Source of the DNA: Candidatus Poribacteria bacterium
Lineage (GTDB): Bacteria > Poribacteria > WGA-4E > WGA-3G
Length of the DNA: 64,000 bases
Direction: 5' to 3'
Assembly (NCBI GenBank): GCA_003635315.1
Contig: PYJD01000010.1
Coordinates: 1 to 64,000, forward strand
Shown here piece by piece: positions 54,201 through 61,407 of this stretch. The stretch's first letter is position 1; each line of letters starts with the position of its first letter. Position numbers and translations under genes: made by a program. The notes under the pieces are model-generated. The model was not told the origin of the DNA. It worked only from the letters and a program-made list of their open reading frames with translations, and did no database searches.

Positions 54201-54761
54201 GATATACAGCGCGAACGGGAAGCGATGGAAGGACAAGAACAGACTGAAGAACAACGACAACGGGAACAACAACTTGCTGAACAACAACAGCAACTCCAAG
54301 AACGTATGCAACAGGCACAACAAGCCATGCAAGACGGGCAGCAAGGACAGCAAGGTCAGCAACCCGGACAACAAGGTCAAGAAGGACAGCAACCTGGGCA
54401 ACAGGGACAGCAACCTGGACAACAGGGACAGCAACCTGGACAACAGGGACAGCAACCTGGACAACAGGGACAGCAACCTGGAGAGAATGACTTAGCAAGA
54501 AGTGGTCCAGAATCCAATCGGGAGATCAAGGAACTCTGGTTAGATCTTATTGACAGTATGCAATATCGTGCTGGAGATCGAAAGAATCCGTTCCCAAATT
54601 ATGAACTCGCAATACGTGATTTGAGAAAACTTGAGACTGCTATTGAAGAACGACTTAACCTGTTACAAGAAATGAAACAACTAACGCAAGTTGCTAAAGA
54701 AGATGTACCACCAAAATACCGAAGACTTGTTGACAACTACTACGAATCCTTAGCAAAGTAG
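51201..54761 (+). CDS. DUF4175-like membrane-anchored protein with long Gln-rich coiled coil
   Basis: This 1186-residue protein has two N-terminal membrane helices (SLFWTGAAIVIIGLLAILIG, VAMLVGIVVAVIYLLI), a third near residue 155 (VSIAILVIAACGLLTLLF) and beta-rich domains between about 200 and 540. From about residue 580 there is a very long coiled coil dominated by Gln and Glu (MQEQTQEMLDQAREMLAQQQ). A collagen-like low-complexity stretch follows (QQGQQPGQQGQ repeats, residues about 1045-1095), then a short folded end (RSGPESNREIKELWLDLIDS). The layout fits DUF4175, of unknown function in the envelope. DNA repeats of 21 bases encode the QPGQQGQ units. AGGAG lies 6 bases before the ATG and a terminator follows. 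Confidence 0.85.
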   Translation: MNTREGYTELQSKILAARRVWKRSLFWTGAAIVIIGLLAILIGESVVDWLMPLPSTVRVAMLVGIVVAVIYLLIRHIVLPLKASLTLRDVALNVEEKHPNLEDRLVSAVQFGSRESDDPIESHMLQRLLEDTTKRIKGIDFKATIDHSRTRKYVSIAILVIAACGLLTLLFPTEIQTSLMRVLVPWEKTKPILSTKVAVSPGNARILIGKSLPIDVIVTGKSADKATLTYYNKDNPPTADSEGSKKEINMLQNPDDKRGFAYELFNIETEMEYFVTVNETTSDRFTIEVFEMPRVVDISVAYTYPEYTGLSPVIQQGSGDVQAVIGSTAEIRITTNKAIQKATFTHETSNTEPIIDENEEERETTTDSPEMTIADGNILAKTIQVTEDGKYSVELLCIDNFNNEIPIEYTIQANPDNPPEVVIKEPGRDVKASILEEVKIVAEATDDFGVEQLKLMYRIGAGELQELLMESPVEQLTEDSNIGPAKHLKTGTYNFYLEEFDVEPGEIITYYAQAIDNNTLTGPSEGKSEIYFIEIKPFNQRLSEGEPAESGMPNPFLELITSQKQIIRETWNHINSQPPTMTEDYKSAVKQTGTKQSELKDRTQKVTDELSMQMQEVQIDPEIMMNLEEAIDMMGEATDHLNATQPTTAIPPEQAALELLIKVNLAFPKVLRQARNSQPELAENFELELEDLQNELEQDQEELEREMQEQTQEMLDQAREMLAQQQNLNQQSQQMGRESQPSPSDMQQNSQQQGDLAQQAEQMSQQLGEMQGNAQGTQSERLSQAGQAMEQAGEQMQQASQGMEQQQPQLSAAKGEKAEERLEQAIDQLERAAAEFTDNALERTAEQLQQLTAEQSNVQQQTQELRERTQESGMRPEDYRQASELANEQRQLQRDLESVEENLNNLQEQLNQENPEAAQNVQDASRRLTEEQTSEDMGTAQRALQWRSLQSAESNQQEALDTLREAQNDLQQARSNMARTEEEQLEATLDQLQNFEEQMQDIQREREAMEGQEQTEEQRQREQQLAEQQQQLQERMQQAQQAMQDGQQGQQGQQPGQQGQEGQQPGQQGQQPGQQGQQPGQQGQQPGQQGQQPGENDLARSGPESNREIKELWLDLIDSMQYRAGDRKNPFPNYELAIRDLRKLETAIEERLNLLQEMKQLTQVAKEDVPPKYRRLVDNYYESLAK
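54385..54483 (+). repeat. 21-bp in-frame tandem repeat coding QPGQQGQ
   Basis: The unit CAACCTGGACAACAGGGACAG repeats about four and a half times with perfect or one-base-different copies. It keeps the reading frame and gives a Gln-Pro-Gly-rich linker. The near identity of copies implies recent expansion, so copy number probably varies between strains. Confidence 0.85.
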
Positions 54762-54789
54762 ATGGAAACAATCTACATAAGAACATTAT

Positions 54790-54823
54790 GGGACAAATGG
54801 GAAAACCCAGTTGTCCCTTTCTT
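54790..54823 (+). terminator. Intrinsic terminator of the DUF4175-like gene
   Basis: GGGACAAATGGG-AAAA-CCCAGTTGTCCC folds into a stem of 11 pairs with one mismatch, followed by TTTCTTAT. It lies 28 bases after the stop codon. Confidence 0.85.
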
Positions 54824-54938
54824 ATACCATTTCTGATATATAATGTCTCCCATGTAGCATAAACTTTCCAGTTTGTGCCACATTCCGCTTCATTTCTAAC
54901 AATAGGTAATGGGAGAAAAATTAATAGAAATGGTATTA
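54823..54938. mobile_element. MITE-like element, about 116 bp
   Basis: The left end TATACCATTTCTGATATATA plus ATGTCTCCCAT and the right end, read in reverse as TAATACCATTTCTATTAATT plus TTTCTCCCAT, form a clear terminal inverted repeat (ATACCATTTCT and CTCCCAT match exactly, with a 2-base gap between). In between lies the hairpin GCATAAACT-TTCC-AGTTTGTGC. There is no ORF. It inserted directly behind a terminator, where it does little harm. Confidence 0.75.
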
Positions 54939-55040
54939 CATCTGGTATGATTGAAATTAGATGCTTATCACATCTTATGGTACATTTGTTCTTACCATAG
55001 AATGGTCTAATCGAATTTTAAAATAGTATGGAGGATACCT

Positions 55041-55868
55041 ATGGCACAACCTTTTATTGTTAAGCCTGGTGGAATGATAAGTCTTAACGGGGGTGGAGAG
55101 GATTTCAATCCTGAATATTCACCAGAATATACTGGGTCTTACCGAAAAAAGGGTGATACAAAGAAATATCTGAAAAAGCTACACAAGCAGATGTTAAGGC
55201 TTCAGGAATTACTATACGCCGGAGGAGAACACGCAGTTCTGATTATTCTACAAGGTATGGATACTTGTGGGAAAGATGGAACTATCAGAAAGGTGATGGC
55301 AGGTATTAATGTCCAAGGGTGTAATGTCGTAAATTTCAAAGTTCCGACAATAGATGAGATTTCTCGTGATTATCTATGGCGTGCACACAAAGCTGTCCCA
55401 CAGAAAGGAAAAATAGGAATCTTCAATCGCTCTCATTATGAAGATGTTCTGGTTGTCAGGGTGCATGATCTCGTCCCTAAATCCATTTGGAAACAACGAT
55501 ACCAACAGATTAATGACTTTGAAAAAATGCTTGTTGAAAATGGTACGGTTGTATTGAAGTTCTTTTTAAACATCTCAAAAGATGAACAGAAAGAACGTTT
55601 AGAATCACGAATAAACGATCCTACCAAACATTGGAAAATCACTGAGGCTGATATACGTGAACGCGCATATTGGGATGATTACATGGAAGCCTACGAAGAT
55701 GTCCTCAGAAACTGTAGCACAGACTTTGCCCCGTGGTATGTTATACCTGCAAATAAGAAGTGGTATCGTAATCTTGCTATTACAGAGAGAATCGTAGATA
55801 CACTTGAAGATATGCACATGAAATATCCTGAACCCGATTCTGATGTTTCCAAACTTATTGTAGAATAA
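55041..55868 (+). CDS. Polyphosphate kinase 2 (PPK2) family protein
   Basis: The 275-residue cytoplasmic enzyme uses polyphosphate to phosphorylate nucleotides. It shows the P-loop VLIILQGMDTCGKDGTIRKV, the MAGINVQGCNVVNFKVPTID segment, the Walker-B-like IGIFNRSHYEDVLVVRVHDL, and the lid motif RINDPTKHWKITEADIRERA ending in YWDDYMEAYEDVL. The C-terminal FAPWYVIPANKKWYRNLAIT is also highly typical. Length and single domain fit short PPK2 enzymes; the nucleotide preference (AMP or ADP) is not resolved here. GGAGG lies 8 bases before the ATG. A small membrane-protein gene follows after 17 bases. Confidence 0.93.
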   Translation: MAQPFIVKPGGMISLNGGGEDFNPEYSPEYTGSYRKKGDTKKYLKKLHKQMLRLQELLYAGGEHAVLIILQGMDTCGKDGTIRKVMAGINVQGCNVVNFKVPTIDEISRDYLWRAHKAVPQKGKIGIFNRSHYEDVLVVRVHDLVPKSIWKQRYQQINDFEKMLVENGTVVLKFFLNISKDEQKERLESRINDPTKHWKITEADIRERAYWDDYMEAYEDVLRNCSTDFAPWYVIPANKKWYRNLAITERIVDTLEDMHMKYPEPDSDVSKLIVE

Positions 55869-55885
55869 AGCATCCAGGAATACCC

Positions 55886-56182
55886 ATGAAAGTTAACCTT
55901 CTAAGTACCAATAAAAAACTCGTAAGCATAGTAATGTTGGTAGGTTCACTATTGATATGTATAGGAGTGTTGCTGAACATTGCAAACATCTGGATGAGTT
56001 TTTCAATATGTTTATTAGGTGCAGGATTAATCGTCGCATTTTGGAGTGCTTTTTCACACAATATCATTAAAGCAAAGGCAACAGGTGTTACACCATCACG
56101 GTTTGTAGGTAATATCTCATTCATAATATTGTCCATATCCTGGATAGGTATCTTGGTTTGGATATACTCCCTGATATATTAA
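55886..56182 (+). CDS. Small membrane protein, three helices
   Basis: The 98-residue protein has three hydrophobic segments (VSIVMLVGSLLICIGVLL, MSFSICLLGAGLIVAFW and SFIILSISWIGILVWIYSL) and a short basic loop. AGGA lies 8 bases before the ATG. It follows the PPK2 gene by 17 bases, so co-transcription is likely. I do not recognise a family. Confidence 0.65.
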   Translation: MKVNLLSTNKKLVSIVMLVGSLLICIGVLLNIANIWMSFSICLLGAGLIVAFWSAFSHNIIKAKATGVTPSRFVGNISFIILSISWIGILVWIYSLIY

Positions 56183-56304
56183 TCTAACAGGAATTACACA
56201 GAAAGCGAATATTCCGATGGAAAGATGTAAGGGATTTTGTGTAAGTCCTAATCTAAGAAATTATTTATGACAATCTTCTACGTTTGAATCAAAAGGAACA
56301 TAGA

Positions 56305-57084
56305 GTGCTATCGCCCGATCAGTTAGAACAATTTGATGATAGAGGATATCTTCTGCTTTCTGGGTTAATTCCTAAGAAAACCATAAAAAAAGCAGAAGAT
56401 GCCATGTGGCATTCGTTGGGGATGGATCCAGCTGATCCTGAAACATGGCAGCAGGTAAAACGTCCGTTCCTGACAGGTTTTTATATAGAGAAGATGTCTA
56501 ATGAAAACCGTATTGAACTCTTTGGTCTTACACATCCAGATATTCTTGCATGTTGTACGGACGATTATCTCACTGTCCTCATGCAGCTTGCGGAAAGATA
56601 TCCTGAAATACCACATTGTAAAAGCAGTGAACCTGATAGTGTTTGGGGAATGAACCAATTCCCAGATGATTCTGAGTGGAGAGTCACTACACCCCATTTG
56701 GATGGATATTCCAGAGATTTACGGTTGGATCCAGGTACATTTCGTGCGAGTAGTCTCACCTACCTGACGGATGCAAATCCACAACAAGGAAATACTGTGA
56801 TTTGGCCTGAAGGACCGGAACGTATACGTTCATTTCGTAAAAAGAATCCTGATTTTTCAAGCCATGTACGAGATATCCGCAAGATATTTTTAGATATTGA
56901 CCTTGGTGAACCGATGGAAGTTGTTGCTAAACAAGGGGATGTACTTCTATTCCATCACCTATTACCACATACAAGTACGATTAACGCTACCCCAATGCCA
57001 CGTTTCGCTATTCGTTTTATGTGTTTATGTTATGAATGCCGTCCTTGGCAGAAAAGAGGAGAATGGAATATCTGGATGCCATAA
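56305..57084 (+). CDS. Phytanoyl-CoA dioxygenase-family Fe(II)/2-oxoglutarate enzyme
   Basis: The 259-residue non-heme iron oxygenase would hydroxylate an organic substrate. LSPDQLEQFDDRGYLLLSGL is the family's N-terminal signature. The iron site appears intact as TPHLDGYSRD (H-x-D), and the distal His lies in VLLFHHLLPHTSTINATP, followed by RFAIRFMC with the 2-oxoglutarate Arg. LTYLTDANPQQGNTVIWPEG is the usual central turn. A GTG at 56305 is preferred because AAAGGA lies 7 bases upstream; a TTG at 56284 would add seven residues. Such enzymes are greatly expanded in Poribacteria. The substrate is unknown. Confidence 0.87.
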   Translation: MLSPDQLEQFDDRGYLLLSGLIPKKTIKKAEDAMWHSLGMDPADPETWQQVKRPFLTGFYIEKMSNENRIELFGLTHPDILACCTDDYLTVLMQLAERYPEIPHCKSSEPDSVWGMNQFPDDSEWRVTTPHLDGYSRDLRLDPGTFRASSLTYLTDANPQQGNTVIWPEGPERIRSFRKKNPDFSSHVRDIRKIFLDIDLGEPMEVVAKQGDVLLFHHLLPHTSTINATPMPRFAIRFMCLCYECRPWQKRGEWNIWMP

Positions 57085-57187
57085 TGCATCATTCAAAGTT
57101 AACTTAAGAACAGTATAGTTATTTACAATAGAAAGTTTTAAAACTGTACAATCCATTGCAACCCTGAAATAAAAATTAAGGAGTATT

Positions 57188-57979
57188 ATGCATAACAAAT
57201 TATTTCCTATCAAGTCTTCATCGAATATAGATACAAATATATATTTTAGCCTAATTGTATTATTTACATTGGGTCTTTGTAGTTTGATTTTTACACCGAC
57301 TGTCGTAGCACAGGACATATTATTACAAACAGGATTTGAGGATTTCACCGTTGGTTCACCACCAACAGATTGGGAAATACGAGGAAATCAGATTAATGTA
57401 ACCGACGATACCGTTAAGACCGGTGATAAATCTCTCGGTATATTAGGGGGAGCAAATGATGACAGATGTGGGGTAGCTATTGAAACAGAAAATCCTATCA
57501 TATCTGTCGAATTTTGGGTCTTCATTAAAGGATCGGGAAGATCGTTTAATCTCAAAGTAGTTTCTGATGATAACGTCGCCGTGAATGACGGTGGCGTATA
57601 TATGAATTGGAATGAAAATGCAGTCCGTCTTTACAATGGTTCAGCATGGGTCGCAATTGATAATTTCCCATTTGGTAGTTGGAGATATGTTCGAGTTGTC
57701 GCAGATGTGAGTAAGAGTGAATTCGATTATTATGTTGGAAAAGATAGAGACGAAACACTGTTAGCGGAACCTATTTCCGGTCTTGCATTTAGAAAACCAG
57801 CCACTAATCCTGCCGCACAGTGGGTTGTCTTTCACGTCTATTCATCTGTAGCACAAGGATTCGTAGATGATTTACTCATCTATGAAGGTGCAGATCCACC
57901 TGTCTCAACACCTGTCGAATCTAAAGACAAGCTTACAACATATTGGGGACAGGTCAAGAAACAATCCTCATTACGGTAG
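57188..57979 (+). CDS. Secreted beta-rich protein with KLATTW-like C-terminal motif (paralog 1)
   Basis: The 263-residue protein has a signal peptide (IVLFTLGLCSLIFTPTVVAQ) and a single jelly-roll-like domain: LLQTGFEDFTVGSPPTDWEI, NPIISVEFWVFIKGSGRSFN, WRYVRVVADVSKSEFDYYVG and WVVFHVYSSVAQGFVDDLLI. This resembles concanavalin-like or carbohydrate-binding folds, without catalytic residues that I can recognise. The end reads VESKDKLTTYWGQVKKQ plus SSLR, the shared tag with a short extension. AAGGAG lies 5 bases before the ATG. It is a tandem paralog of the next gene, and both lie between two PhyH-family genes. Confidence 0.82.
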   Translation: MHNKLFPIKSSSNIDTNIYFSLIVLFTLGLCSLIFTPTVVAQDILLQTGFEDFTVGSPPTDWEIRGNQINVTDDTVKTGDKSLGILGGANDDRCGVAIETENPIISVEFWVFIKGSGRSFNLKVVSDDNVAVNDGGVYMNWNENAVRLYNGSAWVAIDNFPFGSWRYVRVVADVSKSEFDYYVGKDRDETLLAEPISGLAFRKPATNPAAQWVVFHVYSSVAQGFVDDLLIYEGADPPVSTPVESKDKLTTYWGQVKKQSSLR

Positions 57980-58051
57980 ATTACATATTTCCTATAGAAG
58001 TTTGGTAAGACACAATTAACCGATTAGATATAAATTCAATAAGGAGAGAAA

Positions 58052-58819
58052 ATGAGGAAGAGAGGTTACAGGATAAAAGGCAAGAGAACATCTATCACAG
58101 CAATACTTGTTCTATCATTTATGTGCTTTCTTCTCAACTTCTATCTATTACAAGATGCCGTTTCCCAAAAGGTTTTTCTCCAGACAGGATTTGAGAAAGA
58201 TTCTGTGGGGAAACCACCAAAGGATTGGGATGTAAGAGGTGAAGGATTTGAGGTAACAACAGACACTGTCAAAACAGATAAGAAGGCGCTTGCAATCTTA
58301 CTTGGTCCAAACGATGATAGAGTAGGCATTCCAATTGAAACTGACAATCCAATCATTTCAGTTGAATTTTGGGTTTATATACAAGGCGGGGGTAGATCAT
58401 TCAATCTCAAAATAATTACTGCAGATGATATAGGACAACACAATGGTGGTCCATATATCAATTGGAATGGTGATACAGTCCGGCTTTTTGATGGAGCGGC
58501 ATGGGTTCTAATTGATGAGTTTGATACCGATGAATGGAAATATGTCCGCGTCGTTACGGACGTAAGTAAAAGCGAATTTAATTTCTATTCTGGTAATGAT
58601 CGAAATTTAGCATTAAAAGATCGAGGTAAAAAAGGTCTCCCCTTTCGTAACCCCGCAGTAAATCCCACGGCTAAATGGGTCGCTTTCCATGTTTATTCCA
58701 TGACAGCACGCGGTTATGTAGACGACGTTTTAATCTACGAAGGTGACGAACCTGTTAACCTTGCCGTTGAACCTGACGATAAACTGGCTACTGTCTGGGG
58801 ACATATTAAGAAAAAATGA
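58052..58819 (+). CDS. Secreted beta-rich protein with KLATTW-like C-terminal motif (paralog 2)
   Basis: The 255-residue protein is a clear paralog of the preceding one, with well over half of the residues matching by eye: VFLQTGFEKDSVGKPPKDWD, NPIISVEFWVYIQGGGRSFN, YVRVVTDVSKSEFNFYSGND and WVAFHVYSMTARGYVDDVLI. A basic N-terminus (RKRGYRIKGKR) precedes the signal peptide (ILVLSFMCFLLNFYLLQDAV). It ends VEPDDKLATVWGHIKKK, the tag in its plainest form. AAGGAGAG lies 4-5 bases before the ATG. The 72-base gap after the upstream gene suggests a shared transcript. Tandem duplication probably made the pair. Confidence 0.82.
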   Translation: MRKRGYRIKGKRTSITAILVLSFMCFLLNFYLLQDAVSQKVFLQTGFEKDSVGKPPKDWDVRGEGFEVTTDTVKTDKKALAILLGPNDDRVGIPIETDNPIISVEFWVYIQGGGRSFNLKIITADDIGQHNGGPYINWNGDTVRLFDGAAWVLIDEFDTDEWKYVRVVTDVSKSEFNFYSGNDRNLALKDRGKKGLPFRNPAVNPTAKWVAFHVYSMTARGYVDDVLIYEGDEPVNLAVEPDDKLATVWGHIKKK

Positions 58820-58963
58820 TCTTTTCGATTGACCAAGATACGTAAAATCAGATTACTGAACCGATTCTTTAATATGTCCCTGTTGGGATTTATTATACTA
58901 AAAATTAATAGGTGTCTTTGAATTGTGAAGTGTGTTAGATAGTGTTATAGATTGAGGTAATTT

Positions 58964-59779
58964 ATGGATAACGGTACAGTTGAACTCACACCAGCGCAAC
59001 GGTTGCACTTTGACATATACGGGTTCGTCCTATTAGAGAATGTACTTTGTAAAGATGAAATTGAACGGATGAAAGACGCTCTGTATAGAATAAAAGCAGA
59101 TGAACTACTTGAAAATCAACGAATTTATGTCCGTCCTAATGGTGAACACCATGTCCTTTTCGGTAATCTTGTTGAGTATGATCCCGCTCTATTAGAATAT
59201 GCTGCACATCCAAAACTGGTTCCACTCGTTGAGGAAGTAGTAGGTGGAACAGTACGTCTTGAGGAAACAGAAGCTATCATCAACAGACGAAACCCAGATG
59301 ATGATTTTGAAAAGCTTTTTGACAGGAAATACAATCCCACTGGATTTCATAGAGGAACGCAACACGGATGGGGAACTTATATCGAACAAGATAAATTCCA
59401 CTGTATCTTTGTTAAGACACTTGCCTATTTAACGGATGTAGGACCAGACGATGGAGGGACATGTCTTATTCCTGGAAGCCACCGATTAACTTGGAATCAA
59501 CGCGAGATGATTGATGCTGCTTTGGCTGATGATAAACTCATCCATCAAGTTGAAGCACCTGCAGGTTCGGTCTTACTATTTGGCGAATCACTGATACACA
59601 GTACTACAGCTATTCGTAGCGATAAAGAACGGGTAATTCTGGTAGCAGGATATACTCCACCTATGGTACGGGAATGGCCAGGAAACGAAGTGAATCCAGA
59701 GTTTATTGAGACGCTTCCTGAGGAGATCCGTCCGCTTATTTCTGGTAGCGACAGTTGGCACTGGAGACGTAGATATTAG
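58964..59779 (+). CDS. Phytanoyl-CoA dioxygenase-like protein with an altered iron site
   Basis: The 271-residue protein has the family start LTPAQRLHFDIYGFVLLENV and the central YLTDVGPDDGGTCLIPGSHR plus GSVLLFGESLIHSTTAIRSD blocks. It also has ERVILVAGYTPP, which supplies the distal His and Arg. At the place of the H-x-D iron motif it reads GFHRGTQHGWGTYIEQDKFH, so a standard H-x-D is not evident. Metal ligation may use other residues, or activity may differ. Start: ATG at 58964, GAGG 6-7 bases upstream. It is convergent with the sulfatase gene, 38 bases apart. Confidence 0.83.
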   Translation: MDNGTVELTPAQRLHFDIYGFVLLENVLCKDEIERMKDALYRIKADELLENQRIYVRPNGEHHVLFGNLVEYDPALLEYAAHPKLVPLVEEVVGGTVRLEETEAIINRRNPDDDFEKLFDRKYNPTGFHRGTQHGWGTYIEQDKFHCIFVKTLAYLTDVGPDDGGTCLIPGSHRLTWNQREMIDAALADDKLIHQVEAPAGSVLLFGESLIHSTTAIRSDKERVILVAGYTPPMVREWPGNEVNPEFIETLPEEIRPLISGSDSWHWRRRY

Positions 59780-59817
59780 ACATGCACGCAGTTGATAAGA
59801 TAAATCTCTATCTACCT

Positions 59818-61329
59818 TTATGCTCCCGATGTTCTCGGCATCCACAGAGATTCTTTACCCATCTCTGCAAATAGCAATTTCATCACCAGTTCCGATTTCA
59901 ACTCAGTATGCTCAGCGGAATCCCAAAGATTGTTAATCTCACCCGGATCCTCGTGCATATCAAACAACTCTCCATAATCACGGTTATAGTAGACGGTGAG
60001 TTTATACCTGTCATCAACATAGGTCTTTACATGAACAGTCGTTGGTTCATGATGATTCTCTACGATAATATGGTCACGAACCTCTTCCTGCTGTCCATAC
60101 CATACAGGCGTTTGATCAACACCTGTCATTGGATGGGGTATATCAATTCCAGCAGCACTCAAGAATGAAGGTGCTAAATCTACCAATGTCTGAAGTGCAT
60201 TAGACTCTTTTCCAGCAGGAACAACTCCTGGATATCGTACTATATATGGCACACGAATCACATCCTCATAATGGAATGCTCCCTTAGCTATTAATCCATG
60301 TTGTCCATAAAAATGTCCATGGTCAGACGTAAATAGAACCAATGTATTGTCTGCTAATCCCAGTTCATCAAGTTTGCCTAATATCTGTCCAATATACTTA
60401 TCCATTAGACTCACCATACCATAATACACTGCAATATCTTTAGCGAGTTCATCTCTGTCCCTAAGATGTGATCGGAATCCGTGGACACCCTTCCCACTCT
60501 CACGCCATTCAGAAAAATCAGGTTTTCTCTGTTGTGTCATCTGGAAATGGACAGGATTCTTATCATGTTCACCTTCAGTTACGGATGGAACAGTCAAGGA
60601 TTCTGGATCATACATCGTATCCCAAGGTTCAGGAACAAGATACTTCGGATGGGGATCAAAGAAACTTGCCCATAAAAAGAAGTTCTCATCATTCTCCTGA
60701 TAACTTTGCATCAAAGCATTCGTTCTTTCTGCTATCCAGGTATCATAATGAAACTCTTCAGGAATCGGCCATTTTCTGTATTGTCCTTTAGCATTTCCTG
60801 TGGGAGGAGAGTAATAATCGCGCCAGTTTGTGAGACCATTCTCTTCCATCCAAATAGCATAGTGCTGCCCAACATGTGCTTCATCTGCATGGTTACGTGC
60901 CAACTCTACATGTTCGAAACCGTAAAAAGGTTCATCGAAATTACGCCAGAAATCCAAATCTTGTAATATAGGATATGATTCCAATGATGGGTATTCTTCT
61001 GTTCCGTGTAAAGGTTGGAAGTGTGCTTTACCAACAAGTGCAGTTCTATATCCTGCTTCGGTAAAATCCTCACCGACTGTATGTTCATCTTCTGATAACT
61101 TTGTACCAAGAGACCATGCACCGTGTTGACTGGGGTATTTACCGGTAATAATGGAGGCACGGGTTGGTGTACAGGTAGGATTAGGGCAATATGCTCTATG
61201 AAAAAGTGTTCCGTCGTTTGCTAATGCATCTAAATGAGGTGTCTGGATTTCAGGATTTAAACAACCTAAGGTATTCCAATGCTGTTGATCACTTGTAATA
61301 AGCAGAATATTCGGTCTGGGTTTTTCCAT
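59818..61329 (-). CDS. Cys-type sulfatase (alkaline-phosphatase superfamily)
   Basis: The 503-residue enzyme hydrolyses sulfate esters, perhaps from sulfated polysaccharides of algae or sponges. The start RPNILLITSDQQHWNTLGCL carries the metal Asp pair. NPTCTPTRASIITGKYPSQH is the sulfatase signature C-x-P-x-R, whose Cys must be converted to formylglycine. LVGKAHFQPL, SLMDKYIGQIL and LVLFTSDHGHFYGQHGLIAK complete the metal and substrate site. No signal peptide is seen when translation starts at the ATG at 61329 (AAGGAG 6 bases upstream); the longer ORF from 61377 has no such site. The maturase gene that precedes it on the same strand supplies the modification. Confidence 0.92.
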   Translation of the reverse strand: MEKPRPNILLITSDQQHWNTLGCLNPEIQTPHLDALANDGTLFHRAYCPNPTCTPTRASIITGKYPSQHGAWSLGTKLSEDEHTVGEDFTEAGYRTALVGKAHFQPLHGTEEYPSLESYPILQDLDFWRNFDEPFYGFEHVELARNHADEAHVGQHYAIWMEENGLTNWRDYYSPPTGNAKGQYRKWPIPEEFHYDTWIAERTNALMQSYQENDENFFLWASFFDPHPKYLVPEPWDTMYDPESLTVPSVTEGEHDKNPVHFQMTQQRKPDFSEWRESGKGVHGFRSHLRDRDELAKDIAVYYGMVSLMDKYIGQILGKLDELGLADNTLVLFTSDHGHFYGQHGLIAKGAFHYEDVIRVPYIVRYPGVVPAGKESNALQTLVDLAPSFLSAAGIDIPHPMTGVDQTPVWYGQQEEVRDHIIVENHHEPTTVHVKTYVDDRYKLTVYYNRDYGELFDMHEDPGEINNLWDSAEHTELKSELVMKLLFAEMGKESLWMPRTSGA

Positions 61330-61407
61330 ATATCTCCTTAAAAGGTATAATGAAAATGTGTAAATTTGGTTCCTCAAGTATCCTTATAGAAATACTACAT
61401 GAGGATC

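Noticed and set aside
54060..54498. Long leucine- and valine-rich ORFs on the minus strand and a Lys/Asn-rich plus-strand ORF inside the DUF4175-like gene
   Set aside because: They are frame shadows of the low-complexity CAA/CAG-rich coding sequence, with extreme composition and no ribosome sites.
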